From: CAWDZK01 sp963726615
GTDB taxonomy: Bacteria > Actinomycetota > Actinomycetes > JACCUZ01
DNA: 64,000 nucleotides
Assembly (NCBI GenBank): GCA_963726615.1
Contig: CAVSCX010000003.1
Coordinates: 124,001-188,000, forward strand
Direction: 5' to 3'
Of this stretch, positions 15,138-24,383 are shown in pieces; within the stretch, counting starts at the first letter, position 1, and each line of letters begins with the position of its first letter. Below the pieces are notes generated by a model. The model saw only the letters and a program-made list of their open reading frames with translations. It ran no database searches and was not told the DNA's origin. The position numbers and the translations under genes were made by a program.

Positions 15138-16535
15138 ATGCCAGGCATTGCGGTGACCGAGCGGCTCGGGGTGGCGCTGGAAGCCTTCCGGGGCAAGATC
15201 TGGCCGCTGCCCACGCTGGGGCTCCTGCTGGCGGTGGGCCTGGGGGTCGCCCTGCCGGAGCTGGACGCGCGCGTGGACGATGACCTGCCGGCCGAGATGT
15301 CCCGGTACCTGTTCTCCGGCGGCCCCGATGCGGCCCGGTCGATCCTCAGTGCCATCGCCGGGTCGCTGGTGACCCTGACGTCGCTCACCTTCAGCCTGAC
15401 GGTCGTCACGTTGCAGCTGGCGAGCAGCCAGTTCTCCCCACGCCTGCTGCGGACCTTCAGCTCGGACCGCTTCGTGCACGTCACCCTCGCCCTTTTCGTG
15501 TCGACGTTCGTCTACTCGCTCACCGTGCTGCGGACCGTGCGCACGCAGGTCAACGCCTCGCCCGGGTTCGTCCCGCAGGTCTCGGTCACCGTCGCCATGC
15601 TGCTGGCCCTGGCGAGCGTGCTGGGCCTGGTGCTGTTCCTCTCCCACCTGGCGGGCGAGATCCGGGTCGAGACGATGCTGCGTCGGGTACACCGCCAGGC
15701 GGAGGACACGGCTGAGCGGACCCTGGACGAGCGCGACGGTGTCGGGACCGAAGTGGTGCTGCCGGAGCCGCCGTCGGGTGCTGTTCCGATCGTCGCCCCT
15801 TCGTCGGGTTTCCTCACTGCGGTCGACAGCGCACGGCTGCTGCGCCTGGCGGTCGACACCGGCAGCGTGCTGCTGCTCGAGCGGCCCCCGGGCAGCTCGG
15901 TCGTCGCGGGCACTCCGATCGGGTGGCGCTGGCCGTCGGAGACCGACCCGACCGGCGGGGCCGGCGAGGGCAGGCACGGTGGGGACGGCGAGAGCGTCTC
16001 GGCCCGGCTCGGCGAGGCGCTGACGATCGCCCACGAGCCGACCGCCTCCCAGGACGTCAGCTTCGGCCTCAAGCAGATCACCGACGTCGCGTCGAAGGCG
16101 CTGTCTCCCGGCATCAACGACCCACGTACCGCGGTGCGCGCCCTCGGGCACAGCTCGGCACTGCTGTGCGGCTTCAGCCGCCTGTCGCTCGGCCCCGACG
16201 TGCTCACGGACGAGCAGGGCGCGGCGCGGGTGTTCCGGTTCCGGCAGGACTTCGCCGACCTGCTCGACCTCTCGGTGTCAGCACCGAGGCGCTACGGCGC
16301 CGCCGACCCGGACGTGCTGGCTCGCCTGTACGCACTGCTCGCCGAGGTCGCGTGGACCATCAGCCTCCCGCGTCACAACGAAGCCGTGGAGCGCCAACGT
16401 CGCCGACTCGACACCACTGCGGAGCAGCAGGACTTCGACGACGTGGAGCGGGGCCGGCTGACCGAGCTGTCCCAGCAGGTCACGGCGGCGATCGACGGCC
16501 GGCACGACAGCCCGGCGACCCCCGTGGTCTCGTGA
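15138..16535 (+). CDS. DUF2254 family membrane protein
   Basis: A 465-residue inner-membrane protein. Four predicted transmembrane helices lie in the first 190 residues (about 22-40, 70-95, 112-132, 152-175); the rest is cytosolic and mainly helical. The segment FSLTVVTLQLASSQFSPRLL and the later SFGLKQITDVASKALSPGINDPRTA are hallmarks of DUF2254, a family without an assigned activity. A strong ribosome site GGAGGGAG stands before ATG 15138. It lies 44 nt after the GNAT gene and may share its transcript, and is convergent with the VanW-type gene. Confidence 0.85.
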   Translation: MPGIAVTERLGVALEAFRGKIWPLPTLGLLLAVGLGVALPELDARVDDDLPAEMSRYLFSGGPDAARSILSAIAGSLVTLTSLTFSLTVVTLQLASSQFSPRLLRTFSSDRFVHVTLALFVSTFVYSLTVLRTVRTQVNASPGFVPQVSVTVAMLLALASVLGLVLFLSHLAGEIRVETMLRRVHRQAEDTAERTLDERDGVGTEVVLPEPPSGAVPIVAPSSGFLTAVDSARLLRLAVDTGSVLLLERPPGSSVVAGTPIGWRWPSETDPTGGAGEGRHGGDGESVSARLGEALTIAHEPTASQDVSFGLKQITDVASKALSPGINDPRTAVRALGHSSALLCGFSRLSLGPDVLTDEQGAARVFRFRQDFADLLDLSVSAPRRYGAADPDVLARLYALLAEVAWTISLPRHNEAVERQRRRLDTTAEQQDFDDVERGRLTELSQQVTAAIDGRHDSPATPVVS

Positions 16536-16549
16536 CCCGAGGGGTGGGG

Positions 16550-18280
16550 TCAGGCACCGCGGCCGCAGCGCACCTCGTTCTCCGGCGCGTAGGTGGTGCG
16601 GAAGTCCTCCGACCGCACCTGCTCGCCGCGCCGGTAGAAGAGCCGGGTGACGACAACCTTGAAGCCGGGGACGCCCGAGGTGGCGACGCAGCTGCCCGGA
16701 GTGGTGCCGGCCGGACGCGGGTCGTCAATCACCCGGAACGGCCTGATGGCTGTGCGCGGACCCTTCACCGACTCGATCCGGTAGCGCTTGGTGCCGTAGA
16801 CGCTGACCGTCACCGAGCTGTCGGTGTACGACGTCGTCACGAAGACCCCGTGCGGCGAGTCGTTGCGGAAACGCACGTCCTTGTAGCCCCACGCCACCGT
16901 CGACTCGCGGCCCTCCGGGTAGCGGCTGATGTAGAAGCTGTGCGGGTTGTGCTCGACGATCTCCAGGCCGGCGAAGTACGCCGCGTTGAACGTCGTGGTC
17001 GCGAGCTGTGACACACCGCCGCCGAAGTCGACCTCGAGCCGACCGTTGTTGATGATGAAGCCGGCGGCGAAGCCGCGCTCGGCGGTCCGCTCCCCCACCA
17101 CGCCGTTGAGGCTGAACACGTCGCCCGGCAGGAGCAGGGTGTCGTCCATCAGGTCGGCGGCGCGGTGGATGTTCTGCAGCCGCGGCGCGAAGTCGGACGG
17201 GTAGAAGGTCGTGTAGCTCGCGATCTGCTCCCCGATCCCCAGCGCCCGCGCCGCCGCCGTGGTGAGCTCGGGCTCGCTCGGTTCGAGCGGGACGGCGACG
17301 GACCGGCCGGGGCCGCTGCTGGTGAGCGCCGGGAGCACGGCAGCCGCCAGGGTCGCAGGCAGGACCTCCCGGCCCGGCTCGGCCGGGACCACGACGGGGG
17401 TCCCCCGGCGGACCCGGAACGTCGCGTCCACCGCCGGTGTCTCGACGTCGGCGAGCTGGTCGGTGACCGCGGTGTGCAGCGACTCGCCGTCGACGACGGG
17501 CTGCAGCGAACCGGCGTCGTCGGCGTCGAAGGTCAGGGCGGCTGCAAGGTCACGCGGCGTCAGCACCGCCTGCGCACCCGCCACCGTCACGGTGATGTCC
17601 GCGGAGGTCGCCGGCACCGCGACCTCCGTGGCGGCCCGGCGCAACGCGGCCTCCGAGACGTCGGGCCGGTCCAGCGCGGTGGGCAGCTCCACCCTGTCGC
17701 CGGTGCGCAGGTAGTCGCCCAGGTAGCCGGCGACCAGGGCGTCGGCCGCCCGGTCGCGCCGGACCCGCAGCCCGTCCACCGGCTGCACCGGCTTGACCTT
17801 GCCGGCGGCGCCGAGCCGGATTGAACCCTCCACGAGCGGGCGGTCGACCCGCTCGGCGAGCCGGTCGACGGCCTCGCGCAGCGCCGCCCGGTCGACGGCC
17901 GGCACGGGGGTGACCTCGGCGTCAGGACGCACGGGGAGAAGGGGCAGCGGGTTCCAGCCGCGGACCGGTGCCGCCGCGACGGTGGCGGCGTAGTCGATCG
18001 ACAGCCCGGCACGGCCGGGGCGCACCTCCGCGTTCTCGTCGGCCAGCCGGACCGGGACCGGGGTCCGCGCCTCATCCCTGAGGGCCCGCTCCAGGGTGGC
18101 AGCGGCCTGCGACCGGGTCAGTCCGCCGATCGGCACGCCGAGCACCGTCGTGCCAGGAACGATCCCCGGCCCGGCGGCCACGTACAGGCCGGCCCAGGCG
18201 GCCACGAGCAGGGCGGGCACGCCGATGACGACGCTCAGCAGGAGGCGCGCGGGCACGACGCGGGACAGGCGTCGACGCAC
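16550..18280 (-). CDS. VanW family protein with peptidoglycan-binding-like repeats
   Basis: A 576-residue envelope protein. An N-terminal transmembrane anchor (about 12-38) is followed by two YoaR-like putative peptidoglycan-binding modules, each starting with a GVPIGGLTRSQA-type motif or its later counterpart, and then the VanW domain (about 390-520, with LPGDVFSLNGVVGERTAERGF and GGGVSQLATTTFNAAYFAGL). VanW proteins are found with cell-wall remodelling and glycopeptide-resistance genes; the biochemical role is unknown. GTG 18280 begins 2 nt after the flavin reductase stop, so the two are coupled. It converges with DUF2254. Confidence 0.86.
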   Translation of the reverse strand: MRRRLSRVVPARLLLSVVIGVPALLVAAWAGLYVAAGPGIVPGTTVLGVPIGGLTRSQAAATLERALRDEARTPVPVRLADENAEVRPGRAGLSIDYAATVAAAPVRGWNPLPLLPVRPDAEVTPVPAVDRAALREAVDRLAERVDRPLVEGSIRLGAAGKVKPVQPVDGLRVRRDRAADALVAGYLGDYLRTGDRVELPTALDRPDVSEAALRRAATEVAVPATSADITVTVAGAQAVLTPRDLAAALTFDADDAGSLQPVVDGESLHTAVTDQLADVETPAVDATFRVRRGTPVVVPAEPGREVLPATLAAAVLPALTSSGPGRSVAVPLEPSEPELTTAAARALGIGEQIASYTTFYPSDFAPRLQNIHRAADLMDDTLLLPGDVFSLNGVVGERTAERGFAAGFIINNGRLEVDFGGGVSQLATTTFNAAYFAGLEIVEHNPHSFYISRYPEGRESTVAWGYKDVRFRNDSPHGVFVTTSYTDSSVTVSVYGTKRYRIESVKGPRTAIRPFRVIDDPRPAGTTPGSCVATSGVPGFKVVVTRLFYRRGEQVRSEDFRTTYAPENEVRCGRGA

Positions 18281-18282
18281 AG

Positions 18283-18840
18283 TCAGGAGGTCCGGCCGTA
18301 GCGACCGCGGTGGTAGAGGAGAGCGTCGCTGTCGCGGTCCCCTTCTGACACGGCGAGCACGGCCCCCAGGACGATGTCGTGGTCGCCGCCGTCGTACACC
18401 GCGGCAGTGGCGCACTCGACCCACGCCAGCGCGTCGTCGAGCAGCGGGGCTCCGGTACGCCCGCGGTGGTGCGGGAAACGGTCCAGCTGACCGACCAGGG
18501 GCCGCCCCTTGGTCGCGAACCAGTCTGCCGCCGGTCGGGCCCCGGCAGCGAGGACCGAGACCGCCCAGACCCCGGACTCGACAACCGCGTCGCGGAAACG
18601 CGCCTCCTTGTCGACGCAGACAAGCACCAGCAGCGGGTCGAGCGAGACCGAGGTGAACGCGCTGGCGGTCATGGCGTGGTCGAGCGCACCGACCCTGGTG
18701 GTGCAGACGGTCACACCGGTGGCGAACTGACCGACCGCCCGCCGGAAGGCGTCCTGGTCGAGCAGGGGGTCGGGCGCAGCGTCGAGCTCAGGGCCGGGGG
18801 GCGGAGGCCCCGTCGGGGCGTCAGGGGCGGGGGCGGACAT
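18283..18840 (-). CDS. Flavin reductase family protein (FMN-binding split barrel)
   Basis: A 185-residue protein of the flavin reductase-like family (HpaC/RutF type), which reduces FMN or FAD with NAD(P)H for a partner monooxygenase. Family words are FRRAVGQFATGVTVCT, AMTASAFTSVSLDPLLVLVCV and a C-terminal GDHDIVLGAVLAV with the conserved DH. The first 30 residues are proline-rich and probably disordered. ATG 18840 lies 8 nt after a TAGGGT -10 box (18854-18849, minus), so the transcript is probably leaderless. No partner oxygenase lies nearby. VanW follows 2 nt downstream. Confidence 0.86.
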   Translation of the reverse strand: MSAPAPDAPTGPPPPGPELDAAPDPLLDQDAFRRAVGQFATGVTVCTTRVGALDHAMTASAFTSVSLDPLLVLVCVDKEARFRDAVVESGVWAVSVLAAGARPAADWFATKGRPLVGQLDRFPHHRGRTGAPLLDDALAWVECATAAVYDGGDHDIVLGAVLAVSEGDRDSDALLYHRGRYGRTS

Positions 18841-18929
18841 CGCAGCCGACCCTACCCGCGACAGCCCGCCTCGACCCCTGCCGCAGCCTGCTCCTGCTCC
18901 GCGGACGGCCACGCCCGCGGGGGACGGTG

Positions 18930-19898
18930 TCAGGCGGGAGCGTGCGCTGCCGAGCCGGCCAGCCGGGCGTTGTTGATGACCACGGCGGTGGGCTGCTCCA
19001 CCAGTCGCAGCGTGTTGAGCGAGGCCTCGCCGAAGGCGTTCTTGGTGGCCGAGGACAGCGCGAGGCAGCCCACCACGCGGCCACCGGCCCGCAACGGCAT
19101 CGAGAGGAACGTGGCCATCTGGCCCTCGTCGTCCTGGCCGAGCAGGTCCTGGGGGTCGGCCACCCTCGGCACCAGGTCGTGCACCATCACCGGAACGCCG
19201 GTCACCTGGGTGGCGGCATCCGCGATCGCGCCGAAGAACTCGCTGTACTGCTGCTGGGACGACTCGCGGGCCACCGTGAGGTAGGTCAGCCGGTCGTCCA
19301 GCATGCACACGGCGGCGAGGTCGTAGTCGACGATGCGGCCGAGCAGGCCGAGCACGGCGGCCACGGTCTCCTCGAAGCCGTGCACGTCCGCGGCGATCTG
19401 GGTGACCTCGGCCGCGACGGAGGCCTCGAAGAGCTTGCGGTCGAGCAGCTCGGAGACCCTGGCCATCACCTCGTCGTCGCCGAGCTCGAGCGGGTCCGGC
19501 CGCAGCGGCGGCCGTCCGCCGCGCGCCTCGTCGGCGCGGGCGATGACCTCGGCGACCGCCTCGACGAGCTCCGGAGCCTCGAAGTCCTTGGTGAGGAACC
19601 GGTCCGCGCCGGTCTGCTTGCCCCAGTAGCGGTCGGATGCCGCGTCCAGGGAGGTCAGCAGGATCACCGGGATCTCCGACGTCTGCCAGTCGTCCTTGAT
19701 GAGGCGGGCGGCGACGTAGCCGGAGAGCCGCGGCATCTGGACGTCGAGGATCACGACGTCAGGCTGGCACCGGAACGCACCCTGGACCGCCTGCACGCCG
19801 TCCTCGGCCAGGACGACCGTGTGGCCGGCGCGCTCGAGGACCGTGGACACGATGCGGCGCAGCGTGGGGCTGTCGTCGGCGATGAGCACGGTCGGCAT
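18930..19898 (-). CDS. Response regulator with C-terminal GAF domain
   Basis: A 322-residue protein: an N-terminal receiver domain (1-120) with acidic pair Asp8/Asp9, phospho-acceptor Asp52 in VILDVQMP, Thr82/Ser83 region and Lys104; then a GAF domain (about 165-315). There is no DNA-binding or catalytic output. It lies 42 nt after the CheA stop on the same strand and is probably phosphorylated by that kinase. The GAF domain may sense a small ligand or mediate protein contacts (inference). It is an unusual output for a chemosensory array, in place of a stand-alone CheY. Confidence 0.85.
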   Translation of the reverse strand: MPTVLIADDSPTLRRIVSTVLERAGHTVVLAEDGVQAVQGAFRCQPDVVILDVQMPRLSGYVAARLIKDDWQTSEIPVILLTSLDAASDRYWGKQTGADRFLTKDFEAPELVEAVAEVIARADEARGGRPPLRPDPLELGDDEVMARVSELLDRKLFEASVAAEVTQIAADVHGFEETVAAVLGLLGRIVDYDLAAVCMLDDRLTYLTVARESSQQQYSEFFGAIADAATQVTGVPVMVHDLVPRVADPQDLLGQDDEGQMATFLSMPLRAGGRVVGCLALSSATKNAFGEASLNTLRLVEQPTAVVINNARLAGSAAHAPA

Positions 19899-19940
19899 CG
19901 GGTGGCCTCGGGTTCCTGTTGTCGTGGAGGGGTACGCCGG

Positions 19941-22154
19941 TCAGCGCCCGAGCAGGCGACGGACCGTATCGATGAGTTCGGCCTGGTCGAACTCGCTCTT
20001 GAGCAGGTAGGCACTGGCACCTGCGTCCAGACCGGCGCGCTGGTCGGCCTCATCGCCCCGGGACGTCATGATCACCACGGGCACGTCCTCCCAGCCGCGG
20101 GTGGCGCGCAGCGTGCGGGTGAGCGTGAAACCGTCCATTCCCGGCATCTCGACGTCGGAGAGGACCAGGTCGACCGGCGCGTCACGCAGCCGGGACGCGC
20201 CGTCGAGCCCGTCCACGGCGGTGACCACGTCGTAACCCGCCCCCTCGAGGATCACCCGCTGGAGCTCGCGGACGCCGACCGAGTCCTCGACGACGAGCAC
20301 TGTCGGACGGTCGTCGGGCCGCTGTCGCCGGATCGGGACCCCGGCCGCCGTCCGCCGGGGGCCGGGCGCCGCGGGCGGTGCCGTGGCGGCGCCGGCCGCG
20401 AGCTGGCCGACCGCCAGCTCCCGGACGTCGAGCACGAGGACGACGCTTCCGTCGCCGTCGATCGTGGCGCCGGCCACGGTGGGCAGCCGCCCCAGGAACG
20501 AGCCGAGCTCCTTGACCACCACCTCGCGCTCGCCCTCCAGCTCGTCGACGGCGAAGGCGAGGAGGTCCCCGACCCCGCCGTGCTGGACCACGACCGCGAC
20601 CCGCGGGTCGCGGTCGCCCTCGACGGCCAGGACGCCGCCGAGGTCGACGAGCGGCATCGTGCGACCGCTCCGGGCGACGACCGGCACGCCGGCCACCTCG
20701 TGCCGGTCGGCGGTGGCCAGGCCCAGGGTCTCGACGACCCCCGAGACCGGGATGGCGTAGCGCTCGTCACCGACCCGGGCCATCAGGCAGCGCAGGACTC
20801 CGAGGGTCACCGGCAGGCTGATCGTGAACGTCGTCCCCGCACCCTGCTCTGCCCGCACCGCGAGGGTCCCGCTGAGGTCGCCGACGACGGTCTTCACGAC
20901 GTCCAGCCCGACGCCACGACCGGACGTGTGGGTGACCTCGTCCCGGGTCGAGAAGCCGGCGGAGAACAACACCTGCAGCAGGGACTGTCCGGTCGCGGTC
21001 GTGTCCACCGGCAGGATCCCGCGCTCCACGGCGAGCGCCCTCAGCACGTCCTCGTCGACACCCCGGCCGTCGTCGGACACCTCGATGACAACGGTCGAGC
21101 CGGCTGCCCGCGCCGAGACCGTGACGGTGGCCTGGGGGGCCTTGCCCGACTGCACCCGCTCGGCGGGGGTCTCGCAGCCGTGGTCGACCGCGTTGGTGAC
21201 GAGGTGACGCAGGGAGTCGGCCACCGCGTCGAGCACCCTGGTGTCGAGCTCCACGTCCTGCCCGACGAGCACCAGCCTGACGTCCTTCGCGGGCTGCCCG
21301 CCGTCATCCGGCCGTCCCGCCGTGGCCAGCTCCCGCACCAGCTGCGGGAAGCCGGCGAGCACCCGTCGCAACGGCACCATCGCCAGCCCCATCGCGCCGT
21401 CCCGGACCCCGGCCAGGCGGTCCTGGGCGTCCTCGGCCCGGCCCAGCAGGTCGCGGCCGGCGGCACCCAACCGGTCCCCGAGGGCGACAAGTCCGTGCAG
21501 CGCGTCCAGCAGCCCAGGGTCGCTGCTCGCCGCGAGGTGCTCGCGCACGGCCCGGACGGCACGCTGGTGCTCGGCTGCCAGCACCGCCAGGCCCCGCCCG
21601 TGGCGGCTGAGCCTGCGGACGTCAAGCTCGGCCTCACCGACGACGTCGAGCAGGTCGTGCACCCGCCGCGTAGGCACCCGGATCGAGTCGCTGCGACCAC
21701 CCCTCGGGTCGCCCTCGTCGCCGTCGGCCGGGTCCTCCTCGGCGAGCCGGGGCACCGCCACCGGGTCCTCGCCGGCCACCGCGCCGTCCAGGGCCGCCAC
21801 CACGGCGGCGAGCTCGTCAGGGGTCACCGGACGCTGTGCCCCGGGCAACGACCGGCCGATGCTCTCGGCCGAGACCAGGAGCACGTCCACCAGGTCCTTG
21901 CGGACGGCGAGCCGGCCGTCCTTCAGCGCGCCCAGCAGGTCCTCGGCCCGGTGCGCGACGTCGACGACGCCGACGAGGCCGAGCATCCGGGCCGAGCCCT
22001 TGACCGTGTGCGCGTCCCGGAACAGCCCCGTCACCAGCTGCCTGGGTGCCGGGTGCCCTTCGAGACGGAGCAGGCCTTCGCACAGCGAAGCCAGCCGCTC
22101 CTCGACCTCGGCCCGGAAGGTCTCGACAAGCTCCGGGTCGTCAGCCCACGACAT
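19941..22154 (-). CDS. cheA: Hybrid chemotaxis histidine kinase CheA with C-terminal receiver
   Basis: A 737-residue kinase. The N-terminal Hpt domain has the phospho-accepting His49 in RDAHTVKGSARML. The dimerisation and ATPase domains follow (N box HLVTNAVDHGCE, G1 VSDDGRGVD, G2 TSGRGVGLDVVK). Next is a CheW-like P5 domain (about 450-585), then a receiver domain (about 620-737) with SDVEMPGMDG. No separate P2 domain is obvious. ATG 22154 is used; GTG 22163 is also possible. It sits in an operon with MCP, CheW and a GAF response regulator. The attached receiver suggests a phosphate sink or a relay to a different output. Confidence 0.88.
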   Translation of the reverse strand: MSWADDPELVETFRAEVEERLASLCEGLLRLEGHPAPRQLVTGLFRDAHTVKGSARMLGLVGVVDVAHRAEDLLGALKDGRLAVRKDLVDVLLVSAESIGRSLPGAQRPVTPDELAAVVAALDGAVAGEDPVAVPRLAEEDPADGDEGDPRGGRSDSIRVPTRRVHDLLDVVGEAELDVRRLSRHGRGLAVLAAEHQRAVRAVREHLAASSDPGLLDALHGLVALGDRLGAAGRDLLGRAEDAQDRLAGVRDGAMGLAMVPLRRVLAGFPQLVRELATAGRPDDGGQPAKDVRLVLVGQDVELDTRVLDAVADSLRHLVTNAVDHGCETPAERVQSGKAPQATVTVSARAAGSTVVIEVSDDGRGVDEDVLRALAVERGILPVDTTATGQSLLQVLFSAGFSTRDEVTHTSGRGVGLDVVKTVVGDLSGTLAVRAEQGAGTTFTISLPVTLGVLRCLMARVGDERYAIPVSGVVETLGLATADRHEVAGVPVVARSGRTMPLVDLGGVLAVEGDRDPRVAVVVQHGGVGDLLAFAVDELEGEREVVVKELGSFLGRLPTVAGATIDGDGSVVLVLDVRELAVGQLAAGAATAPPAAPGPRRTAAGVPIRRQRPDDRPTVLVVEDSVGVRELQRVILEGAGYDVVTAVDGLDGASRLRDAPVDLVLSDVEMPGMDGFTLTRTLRATRGWEDVPVVIMTSRGDEADQRAGLDAGASAYLLKSEFDQAELIDTVRRLLGR

Positions 22155-22175
22155 GCCGGCCACCCCACATCCGGG

Positions 22176-23723
22176 TCAGCTGACCCGGAACTGCTCGATC
22201 GACGACCGCAGCTCGGCGGCGAGGACGTTGAGCTGTGCCGCCGCCGCGGCGGACTGCTTGGAGCCGACGGCGTACTGCCGGGACACGTCGGAGACCTGCG
22301 TCATCGCGGAGACCACCTGGTCGGATGCCGAGCGCTGCTGCTGCGTGGCGATCGAGATCTCCTTGGCCGCCGTGGTCGTCTCGTCGACCATCCCGCTGAT
22401 CCGCTCGAGCGCGTCCACCACCTCGCGGGCCAGCGACGCGCCGCTGCGCACCTCCTTCGCGCCCTCCTCGCTGGCGAGGATGGTGGCGCTCGTCTCGGCC
22501 TGGATCTGGGTCACGATGGCCTGGATCTGCCCGGCCGACTCCTGGGAACGCTCGGCCAGCTTGCGCACCTCGGACGCGACGACAGCGAACCCGCGGCCGT
22601 GCTCACCGGCCCGGGCGGCCTCGATGGCGGCGTTGAGGGCCAGCAGGTTGGTCTGGTCGGCCAGGTCGTCGATGACGGTCAGGATGCGGCCGATCTCCTG
22701 CCCCTTCTCGCCCAGCGAGAGTGCCCGCGACGCGATCGTCGTGACCCGGTCGGCGATGGCGTCCATCGAGGCGACCGACGTCGCGACGGCGGTGCGGCCG
22801 TCCTCGGCGTGGCGCAGGGTCTCGGCGGCGTACCGGGCCACCGACTCCGCGGTGTCCGCGATCTGGGCGGCCGTCGCCGCGAGCTCCTCGATGGTCGAGG
22901 TGGTCTCGGCGACCGCGGACGACTGCTGGGTGGCACTCGCGGCATGCTCCTCGGCGGTCGCCAGCAGCTCCCCAGCGCTCGAGGAGATCTGCTCGCCCCC
23001 GCTGCGGATCTGGTCCACCAGCTCGCGCAGGTTGAGCAGGGTGTTGTTGAACGAGACTGTCAGGGCACGCACCGACTCGTTGGCCGCATCGCCGGCCTCC
23101 ACCCGCACCGCGAGGTCGCCCTCCGCCGCGCGGGCCAGCACCGACGACATCTCGTCGACACGCTGACGCAGCTCGTCGCGCTCGTCGGCCGCCGTACGGC
23201 GCTCGTCCCAGACGGCGGCGCAGAGCATCCCCACGAACCAGGTGATGCCGGGCCCCAGCGGGAGCACGAGCACCAGGAAGCTGACCTCCTCGGGCCTGAT
23301 CGGACCCGCTGACAGGACGGCGATCAGCGTGGCGAGGGTGGCGACCGTGCCGATCAGCAGGCTGCGTACCCGCGACATGGAGATGGCCGCGATGAGCAGC
23401 GGGGCCGCCATGAGCGACCAGTACGGCCGCTCGAGGCCCCCGGTGGTCGCCACGAGACCGGCGATCCAGACGATGTTCGCCACGATGAGCCCGGCGCGGT
23501 ACCGCTCGACCATGAGGTCGTCGCCCGCGACCCGCCCGCCGAACAGCGTCAGCGCGGCGAGGCCGCCGGTGCTGGCGAGGCCGACGACGAGCCAGAGGGC
23601 GACGGAGGTCAACGGGTACGACGCCCCGGCCGCTCGGTCGAGCAGCACGGCCGTCGCGGCGGCGACGAGGGTCACCCCGAGGGTGACCGACGACGCCCCG
23701 TTGAGCCTCTTCCAGAAGTCCAC
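22176..23723 (-). CDS. Methyl-accepting chemotaxis protein with multi-pass membrane sensor
   Basis: A 515-residue chemoreceptor. The N-terminal 175 residues form about six closely spaced transmembrane helices with no sizeable extracellular ligand domain. A HAMP-like region follows (about 180-230), then a long coiled-coil signalling domain with the conserved tip DLADQTNLLALNAAIEAARA and HGRGFAVVASEVRKLAERS. GTG 23723 has GGAGG 5-7 nt upstream in the correct register. It should respond to something in or near the membrane, such as energy state or a lipophilic ligand (inference). It lies between cheW and cheA. Confidence 0.86.
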   Translation of the reverse strand: MDFWKRLNGASSVTLGVTLVAAATAVLLDRAAGASYPLTSVALWLVVGLASTGGLAALTLFGGRVAGDDLMVERYRAGLIVANIVWIAGLVATTGGLERPYWSLMAAPLLIAAISMSRVRSLLIGTVATLATLIAVLSAGPIRPEEVSFLVLVLPLGPGITWFVGMLCAAVWDERRTAADERDELRQRVDEMSSVLARAAEGDLAVRVEAGDAANESVRALTVSFNNTLLNLRELVDQIRSGGEQISSSAGELLATAEEHAASATQQSSAVAETTSTIEELAATAAQIADTAESVARYAAETLRHAEDGRTAVATSVASMDAIADRVTTIASRALSLGEKGQEIGRILTVIDDLADQTNLLALNAAIEAARAGEHGRGFAVVASEVRKLAERSQESAGQIQAIVTQIQAETSATILASEEGAKEVRSGASLAREVVDALERISGMVDETTTAAKEISIATQQQRSASDQVVSAMTQVSDVSRQYAVGSKQSAAAAAQLNVLAAELRSSIEQFRVS

Positions 23724-23851
23724 GCATGCCTCCAGGCGCCCGAGCGGCGGGTGTGCGGCGGGTGAGCGGCCACGCGCCGTCACCGGTTCATCGGGCCGAG
23801 GCGGGCCGTTCTGTAGGCCGGACGGATGAACGGCAGCGCCTCGGGCCCGGC

Positions 23852-24376
23852 TCAGCCGCCGTGGCGCCGGCGGTCCACCCGGTCGCGCAGGGCGAGCACC
23901 GCGCCGGCGTCAAGGACGGCGATGGGGCCGCTGAGGTCGCTGATCTGGCCCAGGACGAGCAGTCCGGTCTCCGGGCCCACGGTCGGCGGGGCCGGTGCGG
24001 GGTCGGTCAACGCGCCGTCGTGGACGCCCGGCACCGCCTCCGCGACGATGCCGACCATCTGCTCCTCGCGGGCCAGCACCACCAGGCGGGCGCTGCTCGC
24101 TAGCGGCCGGACCGGCGTGCCGAGCAGGGTCCGGAGGTCGAGGACGGGAAGCATCCGGCCGCGCCAGTTCGCCACGCCGCACAGCCAGGCGGGGGAGCGC
24201 GGGACCCGGGTGACCGCCGGGACGGCGGCCACCTCGGCAACGTCGGACATGGCGACGGCGTACCGGGAGGAGCCCAGCCGCAGCAGGACGCCGCCGGCAG
24301 CGTGCCCGCCACCGGTGTCCACCTCGGCCTCCCGGACCGGGTCCCGGGCCGGGATCAGCGTCGCCTCGGTGCCCAC
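23852..24376 (-). CDS. cheW: CheW-like chemotaxis coupling protein
   Basis: A protein of about 174 residues with one CheW domain (LLRLGSSRYAVAMSDVAEVAAVP, then VANWRGRMLPVLDLRTLLG). CheW links receptors to CheA. The start is uncertain: GTG 24376 lies 7 nt after the stop of the DUF6113 gene, and an open frame continues to 24436. The C-terminal part has a poorly conserved insertion between the two subdomains. It is the first chemosensory gene of the cluster, 128 bp upstream of the MCP gene. Confidence 0.8.
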   Translation of the reverse strand: MGTEATLIPARDPVREAEVDTGGGHAAGGVLLRLGSSRYAVAMSDVAEVAAVPAVTRVPRSPAWLCGVANWRGRMLPVLDLRTLLGTPVRPLASSARLVVLAREEQMVGIVAEAVPGVHDGALTDPAPAPPTVGPETGLLVLGQISDLSGPIAVLDAGAVLALRDRVDRRRHGG

Positions 24377-24383
24377 CTGGCAG

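Noticed and set aside
18927..23312. Plus-strand open frame of 1461 codons across the chemosensory genes
   Set aside because: It is antisense to CheA, MCP and the response regulator, and its protein is a Arg/His/Pro/Gln-rich shadow without domains.
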